A DNA stretch of 64,000 nt from Absidia repens (taxonomy: Eukaryota > Mucoromycota > Mucoromycetes > Mucorales > Cunninghamellaceae): NCBI GenBank assembly GCA_002105175.1, contig MCGE01000006.1, positions 1,550,001-1,614,000 of the forward strand, read 5' to 3'. Numbering within the stretch: the first letter of the stretch is position 1; each line of letters opens with the position of its first letter. This document shows, in pieces, positions 14,199 to 26,576 of this stretch. The position numbers and the translations under genes were made by a program. Below the pieces are notes generated by a model. That model was not told the origin of the DNA, did no database searches, and saw nothing but the letters and a program-made list of their open reading frames with translations.

Positions 14199-14652
14199 AA
14201 AAAAAAAAATGGTATGAGTAGAAGGAGTATGTGACTAGAAAGCGGATCCAAGCAAACGTGGATGCCCAAGTATGTGTGTGGTTGAATGGTGGGCAATAAT
14301 GTAGAGGCGGTTATTATGGCTGTAGGCTTTAGCTGTGAGCTTATAGGCGTAAACTTTGGGGCATTGTGCAATTAATTGTACGATAGATGGATGGTTGGTT
14401 TGGTGGCAAAAAATGATTGTATAATATTTCTAAGGATGCATGGAAAATTTGAAGTTGAACGGTTTCGTAGTTCGTTTTATATAAAGCGAAGAAGAGTATA
14501 TTGCAGGTTAATTGGATTTTGCAGGCTGTAAAGCCAGATGGGTGTGAATTCAACCGCCGCCGCCGGCAGTCTGGATTGTTGATCCAAAAAAAAAAAAATT
14601 GGGAGCGCAAATCCAAAAAAAAAAAAAAAAAAAAAAAGACAAGTCAACGGGA

Positions 14653-14686
14653 ATGAGCCAACATCTGTTCACTGTTTTTGGCTCAT
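14653..14686 (+). repeat. Inverted repeat ATGAGCCAA/TTGGCTCAT in satellite unit 1
   Basis: A perfect 9-bp inverted repeat with a 16-nt spacer lies just downstream of the second A-run, and recurs in every complete unit. It could form a stem-loop in DNA or RNA. Confidence 0.6.
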
Positions 14687-14714
14687 TGTGGACCTGGTGG
14701 CTTTGGCTTTCTGT

Positions 14715-14900
14715 TAGAAATAGTTTAGAAGGGTTTTAGAAAAGGGATTGCAAGAGACATGGGGAAACCCTTTCATTTTGATTGTAGAATCTTGGGGAAA
14801 TGTCTTGATTAGCTTAGTACATGTGTATATCTCTTTTCTTCAATAAAACATATCTCTGCTTCATTAAACCTTGTCTTTGTTTGAAATAAATGATTGTTTA
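14715..14900 (-). repeat. Family A segment inside satellite unit 1
   Basis: Read on the minus strand this stretch matches family A: CAATAAAACATAT-type block, GCTTAGTAC region, GAAAGGGTTTCCCCATG and CCCTTCTAAACTA. So the satellite unit contains an inverted copy of the dispersed repeat, and the same segment recurs once per unit. Confidence 0.6.
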
Positions 14901-15127
14901 AGCTTCATTAGAAGTTTGGAGATCCCCTTTTATAGAGATCCCTTTTAGAAATCCCTTTTTTATCGTACATCGTTCCTTCTTCTACACCATTCATCAAGTT
15001 TAGCATCTCTCTCAGCTACTGTTAGCGGCCCCCTATTTTTACATCTTCTTTCCTATTAGTATAGTATTGACTACGTATCATTATTCAATAAAAGCTTTTT
15101 TATTTTGCAATAAACAATGGAATGGCA

Positions 15128-15195
15128 AAGCTATTCTATTGTGACAGGCTATTGTACATACTATTCTATTGCGGTAGACTATTCTATTGCGGTAC
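15128..15195 (+). repeat. Iteron-like direct repeats in the satellite unit
   Basis: Three CTATTCTATTG motifs followed by TGACA, CGGTAGA and CGGTACA, plus one degenerate CTATTGTACATA, spaced about 18-20 nt. The cluster recurs once per unit. It resembles a multi-site protein-binding array. Confidence 0.55.
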
Positions 15196-18100
15196 ACTGT
15201 CTGTGTTTGATGGGGGTTTTTTTATTATTATTTTTTTATTGGTTTGGAAAACCTATAGCAGGTATTACTACATTTGGAAGGCTCTCCCGGCGCTTTTTTA
15301 GCGGATTTCCATGTTTTTTAGCGGTATGGCGGGGTATTTCTGTGTGTGTATGGGGATATTGGATGGGGGGGAAAAAAAAAAAAAATGGTATGAGTAGAAG
15401 GAGTATGTGACTAGAAAGCGGATCCAAGCAAACGTGGATGCCCAAGTATGTGTGTGGTTGAATGGTGGGCAATAATGTAGAGGCGGTTATTATGGCTGTA
15501 GGCTTTAGCTGTGAGCTTATAGGCGTAAACTTTGGGCATTGTGCAATTAATTGTACGATAGATGGATGGTTGGTTTGGTGGCAAAAAATGATTGTATAAT
15601 ATTTCTAAGGATGCATGGAAAATTTGAAGTTGAACGGTTTCGTAGTTCGTTTTATATAAAGCGAAGAAGAGTATATTGCAGGTTAATTGGATTTTGCAGG
15701 CTGTAAAGCCAGATGGGTGTGAATTCAACCGCCGCCGCCGGCAGTCTGGATTGTTGATCCAAAAAAAAAAAAATTGGGAGCGCAAATCCAAAAAAAAAAA
15801 AAAAAAAAAAAGACAAGTCAACGGGAATGAGCCAACATCTGTTCACTGTTTTTGGCTCATTGTGGACCTGGTGGCTTTGGCTTTCTGTTAGAAATAGTTT
15901 AGAAGGGTTTTAGAAAAGGGATTGCAAGAGACATGGGGAAACCCTTTCATTTTGATTGTAGAATCTTGGGGAAATGTCTTGATTAGCTTAGTACATGTGT
16001 ATATCTCTTTTCTTCAATAAAACATATCTCTGCTTCATTAAACCTTGTCTTTGTTTGAAATAAATGATTGTTTAAGCTTCATTAGAAGTTTGGAGATCCC
16101 CTTTTATAGAGATCCCTTTTAGAAATCCCTTTTTTATCGTACATCGTTCCTTCTTCTACACCATTCATCAAGTTTAGCATCTCTCTCAGCTACTGTTAGC
16201 GGCCCCCTATTTTTACATCTTCTTTCCTATTAGTATAGTATTGACTACGTATCATTATTCAATAAAAGCTTTTTTATTTTGCAATAAACAATGGAATGGC
16301 AAAGCTATTCTATTGTGACAGGCTATTGTACATACTATTCTATTGCGGTAGACTATTCTATTGCGGTACACTGTCTGTGTTTGATGGGGGTTTTTTTATT
16401 ATTATTTTTTATTGGTTTGGAAAACCTATAGCAGGTATTACTACATTTGGAAGGCTCTCCCGGCGCTTTTTTAGCGGATTTCCATGTTTTTTTAGCGGTA
16501 TGGCGGGGTATTTCTGTGTGTGTATGGGGATATTGGATGGGGGGGAAAAAAAAAAAAAATGGTATGAGTAGAAGGAGTATGTGACTAGAAAGCGGATCCA
16601 AGCAAACGTGGATGCCCAAGTATGTGTGTGGTTGAATGGTGGGCAATAATGTAGAGGCGGTTATTATGGCTGTAGGCTTTAGCTGTGAGCTTATAGGCGT
16701 AAACTTTGGGGCATTGTGCAATTAATTGTACGATAGATGGATGGTTGGTTTGGTGGCAAAAAATGATTGTATAATATTTCTAAGGATGCATGGAAAATTT
16801 GAAGTTGAACGGTTTCGTAGTTCGTTTTATATAAAGCGAAGAAGAGTATATTGCAGGTTAATTGGATTTTGCAGGCTGTAAAGCCAGATGGGTGTGAATT
16901 CAACCGCCGCCGCCGGCAGTCTGGATTGTTGATCCAAAAAAAAAAAAATTGGGAGCGCAAATCCAAAAAAAAAAAAAAAAAAAAAAAAGACAAGTCAACG
17001 GGAATGAGCCAACATCTGTTCACTGTTTTTGGCTCATTGTGGACCTGGTGGCTTTGGCTTTCTGTTAGAAATAGTTTAGAAGGGTTTTAGAAAAGGGATT
17101 GCAAGAGACATGGGGAAACCCTTTCATTTTGATTGTAGAATCTTGGGGAAATGTCTTGATTAGCTTAGTACATGTGTATATCTCTTTTCTTCAATAAAAC
17201 ATATCTCTGCTTCATTAAACCTTGTCTTTGTTTGAAATAAATGATTGTTTAAGCTTCATTAGAAGTTTGGAGATCCCCTTTTATAGAGATCCCTTTTAGA
17301 AATCCCTTTTTTATCGTACATCGTTCCTTCTTCTACACCATTCATCAAGTTTAGCATCTCTCTCAGCTACTGTTAGCGGCCCCCTATTTTTACATCTTCT
17401 TTCCTATTAGTATAGTATTGACTACGTATCATTATTCAATAAAAGCTTTTTTATTTTGCAATAAACAATGGAATGGCAAAGCTATTCTATTGTGACAGGC
17501 TATTGTACATACTATTCTATTGCGGTAGACTATTCTATTGCGGTACACTGTCTGTGTTTGATGGGGGTTTTTTTATTATTATTTTTTATTGGTTTGGAAA
17601 ACCTATAGCAGGTATTACTACATTTGGAAGGCTCTCCCGGCGCTTTTTTAGCGGATTTCCATGTTTTTTTAGCGGTATGGCGGGGTATTTCTGTGTGTGT
17701 ATGGGGATATTGGATGGGGGGGAAAAAAAAAAAAAATGGTATGAGTAGAAGGAGTATGTGACTAGAAAGCGGATCCAAGCAAACGTGGATGCCCAAGTAT
17801 GTGTGTGGTTGAATGGTGGGCAATAATGTAGAGGCGGTTATTATGGCTGTAGGCTTTAGCTGTGAGCTTATAGGCGTAAACTTTGGGGCATTGTGCAATT
17901 AATTGTACGATAGATGGATGGTTGGTTTGGTGGCAAAAAATGATTGTATAATATTTCTAAGGATGCATGGAAAATTTGAAGTTGAACGGTTTCGTAGTTC
18001 GTTTTATATAAAGCGAAGAAGAGTATATTGCAGGTTAATTGGATTTTGCAGGCTGTAAAGCCAGATGGGTGTGAATTCAACCGCCGCCGCCGGCAGTCTG

Positions 18101-21100
18101 GATTGTTGATCCAAAAAAAAAAAAAATTGGGAGCGCAAATCCAAAAAAAAAAAAAAAAAAAAAAGACAAGTCAACGGGAATGAGCCAACATCTGTTCACT
18201 GTTTTTGGCTCATTGTGGACCTGGTGGCTTTGGCTTTCTGTTAGAAATAGTTTAGAAGGGTTTTAGAAAAGGGATTGCAAGAGACATGGGGAAACCCTTT
18301 CATTTTGATTGTAGAATCTTGGGGAAATGTCTTGATTAGCTTAGTACATGTGTATATCTCTTTTCTTCAATAAAACATATCTCTGCTTCATTAAACCTTG
18401 TCTTTGTTTGAAATAAATGATTGTTTAAGCTTCATTAGAAGTTTGGAGATCCCCTTTTATAGAGATCCCTTTTAGAAATCCCTTTTTTATCGTACATCGT
18501 TCCTTCTTCTACACCATTCATCAAGTTTAGCATCTCTCTCAGCTACTGTTAGCGGCCCCCTATTTTTACATCTTCTTTCCTATTAGTATAGTATTGACTA
18601 CGTATCATTATTCAATAAAAGCTTTTTTATTTTGCAATAAACAATGGAATGGCAAAGCTATTCTATTGTGACAGGCTATTGTACATACTATTCTATTGCG
18701 GTAGACTATTCTATTGCGGTACACTGTCTGTGTTTGATGGGGGTTTTTTTATTATTATTTTTTTATTGGTTTGGAAAACCTATAGCAGGTATTACTACAT
18801 TTGGAAGGCTCTCCCGGCGCTTTTTTAGCGGATTTCCATGTTTTTTTAGCGGTATGGCGGGGTATTTCTGTGTGTGTATGGGGATATTGGATGGGGGGGA
18901 AAAAAAAAAAAAATGGTATGAGTAGAAGGAGTATGTGACTAGAAAGCGGATCCAAGCAAACGTGGATGCCCAAGTATGTGTGTGGTTGAATGGTGGGCAA
19001 TAATGTAGAGGCGGTTATTATGGCTGTAGGCTTTAGCTGTGAGCTTATAGGCGTAAACTTTGGGGCATTGTGCAATTAATTGTACGATAGATGGATGGTT
19101 GGTTTGGTGGCAAAAAATGATTGTATAATATTTCTAAGGATGCATGGAAAATTTGAAGTTGAACGGTTTCGTAGTTCGTTTTATATAAAGCGAAGAAGAG
19201 TATATTGCAGGTTAATTGGATTTTGCAGGCTGTAAAGCCAGATGGGTGTGAATTCAACCGCCGCCGCCGGCAGTCTGGATTGTTGATCCAAAAAAAAAAA
19301 AATTGGGAGCGCAAATCCAAAAAAAAAAAAAAAAAAAAAAAGACAAGTCAACGGGAATGAGCCAACATCTGTTCACTGTTTTTGGCTCATTGTGGACCTG
19401 GTGGCTTTGGCTTTCTGTTAGAAATAGTTTAGAAGGGTTTTAGAAAAGGGATTGCAAGAGACATGGGGAAACCCTTTCATTTTGATTGTAGAATCTTGGG
19501 GAAATGTCTTGATTAGCTTAGTACATGTGTATATCTCTTTTCTTCAATAAAACATATCTCTGCTTCATTAAACCTTGTCTTTGTTTGAAATAAATGATTG
19601 TTTAAGCTTCATTAGAAGTTTGGAGATCCCCTTTTATAGAGATCCCTTTTAGAAATCCCTTTTTTATCGTACATCGTTCCTTCTTCTACACCATTCATCA
19701 AGTTTAGCATCTCTCTCAGCTACTGTTAGCGGCCCCCTATTTTTACATCTTCTTTCCTATTAGTATAGTATTGACTACGTATCATTATTCAATAAAAGCT
19801 TTTTTATTTTGCAATAAACAATGGAATGGCAAAGCTATTCTATTGTGACAGGCTATTGTACATACTATTCTATTGCGGTAGACTATTCTATTGCGGTACA
19901 CTGTCTGTGTTTGATGGGGGTTTTTTTATTATTATTTTTTTATTGGTTTGGAAAACCTATAGCAGGTATTACTACATTTGGAAGGCTCTCCCGGCGCTTT
20001 TTTAGCGGATTTCCATGTTTTTTTAGCGGTATGGCGGGGTATTTCTGTGTGTGTATGGGGATATTGGATGGGGGGGAAAAAAAAAAAAAATGGTATGAGT
20101 AGAAGGAGTATGTGACTAGAAAGCGGATCCAAGCAAACGTGGATGCCCAAGTATGTGTGTGGTTGAATGGTGGGCAATAATGTAGAGGCGGTTATTATGG
20201 CTGTAGGCTTTAGCTGTGAGCTTATAGGCGTAAACTTTGGGGCATTGTGCAATTAATTGTACGATAGATGGATGGTTGGTTTGGTGGCAAAAAATGATTG
20301 TATAATATTTCTAAGGATGCATGGAAAATTTGAAGTTGAACGGTTTCGTAGTTCGTTTTATATAAAGCGAAGAAGAGTATATTGCAGGTTAATTGGATTT
20401 TGCAGGCTGTAAAGCCAGATGGGTGTGAATTCAACCGCCGCCGCCGGCAGTCTGGATTGTTGATCCAAAAAAAAAAAAATTGGGAGCGCAAATCCAAAAA
20501 AAAAAAAAAAAAAAAAAAGACAAGTCAACGGGAATGAGCCAACATCTGTTCACTGTTTTTGGCTCATTGTGGACCTGGTGGCTTTGGCTTTCTGTTAGAA
20601 ATAGTTTAGAAGGGTTTTAGAAAAGGGATTGCAAGAGACATGGGGAAACCCTTTCATTTTGATTGTAGAATCTTGGGGAAATGTCTTGATTAGCTTAGTA
20701 CATGTGTATATCTCTTTTCTTCAATAAAACATATCTCTGCTTCATTAAACCTTGTCTTTGTTTGAAATAAATGATTGTTTAAGCTTCATTAGAAGTTTGG
20801 AGATCCCCTTTTATAGAGATCCCTTTTAGAAATCCCTTTTTTATCGTACATCGTTCCTTCTTCTACACCATTCATCAAGTTTAGCATCTCTCTCAGCTAC
20901 TGTTAGCGGCCCCCTATTTTTACATCTTCTTTCCTATTAGTATAGTATTGACTACGTATCATTATTCAATAAAAGCTTTTTTATTTTGCAATAAACAATG
21001 GAATGGCAAAGCTATTCTATTGTGACAGGCTATTGTACATACTATTCTATTGCGGTAGACTATTCTATTGCGGTACACTGTCTGTGTTTGATGGGGGTTT

Positions 21101-21663
21101 TTTTATTATTATTTTTTTATTGGTTTGGAAAACCTATAGCAGGTATTACTACATTTGGAAGGCTCTCCCGGCGCTTTTTTAGCGGATTTCCATGTTTTTT
21201 TAGCGGTATGGCGGGGTATTTCTGTGTGTGTATGGGGATATTGGATGGGGGGGAAAAAAAAAAAAAATGGTATGAGTAGAAGGAGTATGTGACTAGAAAG
21301 CGGATCCAAGCAAACGTGGATGCCCAAGTATGTGTGTGGTTGAATGGTGGGCAATAATGTAGAGGCGGTTATTATGGCTGTAGGCTTTAGCTGTGAGCTT
21401 ATAGGCGTAAACTTTGGGGCATTGTGCAATTAATTGTATGATAGATGGATGGAATTTTATAACACTCTTATCATATTCCTCACAGTAGCCCGTGATTCAA
21501 TCCCCGCCATTATTTTTTATTTATTTATTTTTTTATGTTGCTTCTCCTTTTTCTTTTTTTTTTTTTTTATCATCGCCCTAGCCATCATGGATTTCCTGTA
21601 AGGTGTTTTTGTTTTTTGAATATTTAACTGCTATGAACCATTCCAACCGGTGATGTTTGTTTG

Positions 21664-21920
21664 TCTCTTTTCTTCATCCCTGTTTACATTCCGGTATTCA
21701 TCTGAATGTTGACCCCCCCCCCCAAAAAAAAAAGACATTCTCACTTATCACTTCTGCTTTTTATCCTTTAAAGCTATACATTGCTCTTGTCTTCCTTTTC
21801 CTCATCTCTGTTTACATCCCGGTAGGCATCTGAATGACGAACCCCCCCCCCAAAAGAGAAGGCATTCTCACTTATCATTTGTCTCATTTGTCTTTTTATC
21901 CTTTAGAGGCGCACATTGCT
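21664..21920 (+). repeat. Two-copy tandem repeat of about 125 bp with C-runs
   Basis: Both copies follow the order: TCTTTTCTTCAT/CCTTTTCCTCAT, CTGTTTACAT, CATCTGAATG, a run of C followed by A, CATTCTCACTTATCA, TTTTTATCCTTTA, CATTGCT. The copies differ at several sites, so the duplication is not recent. Confidence 0.65.
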
Positions 21921-22584
21921 TTTGTCATCTTTTGTGAAGAATAACTAGAAGGTAAGAAAACAGGGTGGTAAAACATCATTACATGTCGCTTTTTCACACA
22001 TAAAATTTTTCATATCCTTTTTTCCCATAGAACAATGTCTTTTTTTTTTAGATGCGACTCGGTTCCCTTCATATAACATTACAAATATTTCCCAAGATGT
22101 ACAGTGTCCGGTAATTGCACAAACAAAACATTGCTCTCTACAAAACAGTACACTCATACTATTCTCTTATAGCACAATTTCCCCTGCTTTATACTGAATA
22201 ATGTCGCTAAGTACGAGGTGATAATGGCCTATCTTTGTTTCTATTGGAGGAAGCTCCTGCAGAAGCTATTTATGTAGTAGTATGTAGTACGTGCAGTAGT
22301 ATCTCTTCTCTACTTTGTAGTATAGTTGGTTTTAGTTGTATATTATTATTATTATCATTTATTTGTAGTATTGGTACTGTAGTATACAGTAATTATCATT
22401 ATTACTACGTTTGAATAAAAAAAGCCCTGCTTGTTCATCATTGCCCTTTATTCTTATTTATTCCTGTTGTATTTTGCATACAGTATGAATGTAGCAATAA
22501 AATAAAATAAAGTGTGACATTAATGTAAATCAGGCACAATGCAAGTGAAATAAAAATAAATTCAAATCCAGCGCTACAATGCAA

Positions 22585-23085
22585 GGTGTCGTATTTGTCA
22601 TCTGTCACTAATCATTTCCCACACTATCACACTTGTCATTCCTATACAGGTATAAGACACAGCCTCGAGTATCCACTACTTAGGCATATACACTTATACT
22701 GTATCTATAGATAACCAACTTCCCATAGCCTCAAATTACCATTCTTCGACCATATCCACAGCCACAGCTAGCACAGCCTTCTTTTCCCCATTTTATTATA
22801 AAAACCCTTCCTCATTTTAATCAATAAAAACCATATCTGTTATATCACTTATTTTTTATAACGTCTTCTATTTTATCAAATATTACACAAGGGCTCAGAT
22901 CATATATGGGTGTTATGATCTGATCTCACTTTTTCATGCCTTTGAAAAAGAACCCCATTTATTATATCAAACCGTAGTAATAGTTATACTGTTTCATTTC
23001 ACAATCACATCCTTATAAAAGGATATTTGATATATATCAAATAAAGGTTATCAACATTCTCATCTTACCTTTTTTTTTTTTTTTT
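22585..23085 (+). repeat. Dispersed repeat family B, right copy
   Basis: Matches 13185-13620 block by block in the same orientation (see that entry), including CATTTTATTATAAAAA and ATATCAAATAAA. The two copies bracket the satellite array. Confidence 0.55.
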
Positions 23086-24083
23086 ACAAAAAACCCCATA
23101 TACAATAGTTCCCCATTTGAAATAACGATGAAGTAGAAATAGTATAAATATCATAACATTTTATTCTTCAATAAACATATAACTTATATTCTACATCTAA
23201 ATCTACTTGTGACTATAGCTAAATACTTTATTAACCTATTGTAAACTAAAGTATTACCCTATTTGGTAGTAAACCCCTGACTTTACTTTTTCTATCACCT
23301 TGAAACTGACAATTTATGACAGTAAGTAAAAAATGGGTAGGGTCAAAAATGACTGAGGAGAATAAGATGTCGTTTATTGAATTGAAGTTTGTCTTCCTTA
23401 AAAGCTATTCTAGTGAGGAGACACAAAATACTAATGTCAGCTATCTAAGGTTAATTCAACAATGTACAAAACAATAAACTAAAAATAAAAATAGACTACA
23501 GTCCATTAAAGCAAAATAATGAAAAGGAAGGGGAAAGTAAACGAATAAGAATGAGATGAAGAGAGTGAGTGAAATGGAAATGAATAAAAGGAAGAGAAAA
23601 AAAAGAAAGAGCGTGTGAGGTAAATAAAAATAAAAAAAAGAGGCAATGCGGGGATGAGTTTCAAATAATAACTAAATTTGATTGGGGGAGAGGTCGCCTG
23701 CCAATTCACATGTCTTGAGAGGGTCAAAAAGCACAAGTACTGTACCAGGTCGCAAGCTCACATTTATGTTACGTCGATGTAACGAAAAACTCGTCAATTG
23801 AGTCAACCAAAAAAAAATAAAGTAAAGGGAAAAAGATGATTTTTTTATTCAAATTCAAATTCACACACTGATAAACAAAAAAATAAAGACAGTCATTCAT
23901 GTCCAAAAAATATATAAATAAAATAAAGTTGCTACAAGTGATAAAGAAGCTATGTACTACTAGTCAGGGGTCACAAACACACAAAAAGGGAAAATACCTG
24001 TATTCTAACTAAAGAAGAGCTCTGATTGGCTGGAATGGACGACTGGGTTTATATAGAAGTTCCCAATGCCACATTTATCGAGC

Positions 24084-24157
24084 GTCTTCGTGGTGTAGTT
24101 GGTTATCACGTCTGTCTAACACACAGACGGTCTGCGGTTCGAATCCGCACGAAGACA
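24084..24157 (+). tRNA. tRNA-Val (anticodon AAC)
   Basis: Complete cloverleaf without an intron. The acceptor stem GTCTTCG pairs with CGAAGAC and is followed by discriminator A. The D-arm contains TGGTGTAGTTGGTTA (A box), the anticodon stem TCTGT/ACAGA encloses loop CTAACAC with anticodon AAC, and the T-arm has CTGCGGTTCGAATCCGCA (B box). A T-run directly downstream ends Pol III transcription. The AAC anticodon decodes GUU/GUC valine after A34-to-inosine editing. No nearby partner gene is implied. Confidence 0.96.
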
Positions 24158-24158
24158 T

Positions 24159-24165
24159 CTTTTTT
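24159..24165 (+). terminator. Pol III T-run terminator of tRNA-Val
   Basis: A run of T immediately after the tRNA 3' end, the normal RNA polymerase III stop. Confidence 0.8.
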
Positions 24166-25275
24166 GCGCTTTTCATCTTGGCAGCGGAGCTGGAACATAT
24201 CGAGCAGCTCTGTTTGGTTATTAGGTCGTAACTCAAAATCGTTTTTTATAGTGTGAGCATCAGAACCTTTTAGGGTGAAGTGCAACCGTGAACTACTCAC
24301 CCCCGTTTCTTCTTCGTTTTGATCGGAAAAACTTGCTCATTTGTTACGGCCAATTTGGGTAAGAAGCTTGTAACAGAGTAGTGTTTTTGTAGGTTTTTAT
24401 ATTTTTTTTGGGTTGGATAGGATGTCTTGAGTTATCCTTTAATATAGCTTTTGCTTGTTTAGAGCTTGAAAATGAATTTGTTCCTTGGGCGGAAGTTGAA
24501 GTATCTTGTTCATGAATCGGACAAAAATAGATTTGAGAGTAGTGAGCACCAGAACTTTTGTAGATAAAGTCCAACTGTAGAGAAAGTTTATAAAAAAATA
24601 AACTTGGAAGTGTAAAATATAATAAAAGTAAAAAGTATTGACCTTAGTTGGTTCAATAAAAATAAGTGTATAACACACAGTAAAAATAAAATAAAAAGAG
24701 GACTTGTAGCCAAAAATAAAAGGAGGTTTCTATGATCCAATAGAAACAATAGATAACTTGGTGGTGTAAAAACCTTTGTACTAAGTTTTATTTGTTAATT
24801 GAGAAAACTTGATAAAAAAACTAAAGAATTTGAAATTGTTGAAGAAAAAGGTGGGGTATTTATACTAATTTAAAAATATGGGATAAGGTATATGCATGGA
24901 ATTGGGAGCGGGGTTGTTGTAGACAATTGTTAAGGTTTGGGAGCGGGGTTGTTGTAGACAATTGTCAGGGTTGGATAAAATTAAAATAAATAAATATAGG
25001 TTTTACTAATCCATCGCCCAGCCAAGAGTGTCGCTAATGATGTTGTTGTTGATGTTGATGTTGTTGATGTTGTTGTTGGGAGCGGACTCAGGCCGATCCT
25101 CGACACATTGTATAAAATGGATCTCACTTCCCCTGATTCTTACCGTATGATTCTGCTGGAATCTTTCCCATTGTGTACATCAAACACTGAACTATGTCAA
25201 ATGCCACACATGTTTATATATTTTGATTATTTGAATGTACCAAGCAAATCTAAATTGCGGAAACCTTTTGCTCAC

Positions 25276-25314
<39 letters not shown>

Positions 25315-26287
25315 CCTAGGACATTACTGCGCAAATTTCAAGAAATGTGGAGAAAACTGAACTGGACAAGGCGAAAGTGAAAAAGGAAGGTTGATGAACT
25401 GGTGCCAACATTGCGGATTCATGACGGCACATGCACGTATTACAAATACACCAAGAAAACGAAGCATTAGCATCAACATTGGAGGCAGCAACGGTATCCG
25501 TAACAGCATCACCATCTGTATCTCTATCCCATCACTATCAGCATCAGAATTATTGTAGCCACTATCGTCGTCTAATTTTATATTTTATTTGTATTCTTCT
25601 TTGATGATATACTGAATAAAAAAATACAATGATTGATTGCTTTCTGTGTATCGATGAATACCAATGTTTTGATCTGCATTTTTTTTTTGTAGGCGGACTT
25701 TTTTTTAAACAAGCATGCACGGAGAGGTTTGCTGTGGATGAGTGGAGTAGAGTGTCGACAGATAAAGGAAGAGATGCGTGGGACGAAGGAAAGAGTGGTA
25801 GGGTGTGGCAAAATATATTATACCTTATGTGATGTTAGGGGATTAAGGAAGGGAAGAGAAGGCGAGAAAAAAAAAAAAAAAAAAAAGGATAGGCTAAGGT
25901 AGAGGGAGTGCACTGTAGTTTAATTTACTTGATCTCTTAACTTTAGTTTATATGATTTGGTTTGATCCTTTTAATAATCATTTTTGTATCTTTACTGCCT
26001 TTTATATTGTCTTTATATTTCACATTGAATATTAGGACATCCCGGCAACTCATTTGGTGACAAGTTAAAACCAAAGGGGCGACAGTGCATAATCGCATGT
26101 AATTCCTTTTTTGGTAGGCGTGACAGGAACCGCAAACATGCTTTGAAATTTTTACTTCTTAATGATCTTCGAAGTGTTTGACACTATCGCTGTTAGCAAA
26201 GTGTCGGTCGCCATACTGTATCAGCTACGTTTTCACTCTTCTGACTGGGATGTAAAACTTATTTTTTTTGCTATGATACCATGGTTC

Positions 26288-26324
<37 letters not shown>

Positions 26325-26576
26325 ACGACAGTCGATCCATACAGCATTCCCTATTCCAATAACAAAAGGCTATGCTATTATATCTCCCTAATTCCATTTA
26401 CTTAAATCCATGCTGCTCTCTATTTTATTTTATCTTACCCCTCTCGCCAAGGATGTGAACACCCATGCCTTTTTTTTCATTTTACATACTCCGATACATG
26501 CGCAATGACAACAATATAATTTGTATTTTTCTTTCTTTGGGAGATATCACACCTTTGATCTTGCACGATTCACAAC
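24166..26576. other. Non-coding block downstream of tRNA-Val
   Basis: No gene that I can support. Features seen: a 2x direct repeat with GGGAGCGGGGTTGTTGTAG (about 24900-24965), a GTTGTTGAT-type microsatellite (about 25038-25080), T-runs at about 25279-25310 and 26292-26323, and an A-run at about 25866-25886. Short ORFs at 25108 and 25629 lack recognisable domains. The last few hundred bases should hold the COA4 promoter. Confidence 0.5.
24900..24965 (+). repeat. Two-copy direct repeat, 34-bp unit
   Basis: GGGAGCGGGGTTGTTGTAG followed by ACAATTGT occurs twice in succession, separated by a few bases. GTAGACAATTGT contains the palindrome ACAATTGT. Confidence 0.7.

Larger units (their letters stand above)
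14105..21452 (+). repeat. Satellite array: about 6.2 tandem copies of a 1177-bp unit
   Basis: Six complete units plus about a quarter unit. The same landmark (an ATGGAATGGCAAAG stretch) recurs at 15117, 16291, 17468, 18644, 19821 and 20998, so the period is 1174-1177 bp. Copies are nearly identical outside homopolymers; visible differences are A/T-run lengths, one missing G (about 15535) and a C-to-T change in the last copy (about 21438). Each unit carries a G-rich stretch, two A-runs flanking TTGGGAGCGCAAATCC, a GCCGCCGCCGGC block, a 9-bp inverted repeat, a segment of repeat family A in reverse orientation, and a cluster of CTATTCTATTG direct repeats. No long ORF spans the unit. Near-identity implies recent amplification or homogenisation. 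Role unknown: satellite, subtelomeric repeat and amplified transposon are all possible. Confidence 0.95.
21453..24083. other. Non-coding right flank of the satellite array
   Basis: No supported gene. It contains a two-copy direct repeat with C-runs (21664-21920), TAG/GTA-rich simple sequence (about 22270-22410), dispersed repeat family B (22585-23085) and many short A/T runs. Confidence 0.6.

Noticed and set aside
14027..21429. Many recurring ORFs of 64-136 codons on both strands within the satellite
   Set aside because: They repeat with the 1177-bp period, run through homopolymers (poly-F, poly-K), change frame with A-run length and show no domain; treated as shadows of the repeat.
21470..21510. 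B-box-like GATTCAATCCCC just right of the array, suggesting a tRNA or SINE
   Set aside because: The flanking bases do not form a T-arm stem and no A box or acceptor stem is present.
13185..23085. Family B copies as the two LTRs of one retroelement
   Set aside because: They are strongly diverged while the array between them is near-identical, and no gag/pol coding sequence was found.
25108..25832. Short ORFs at 25108-25380 and 25629-25832
   Set aside because: One reads through a T-run as poly-Phe, neither has a domain, splice partner or promoter signal.
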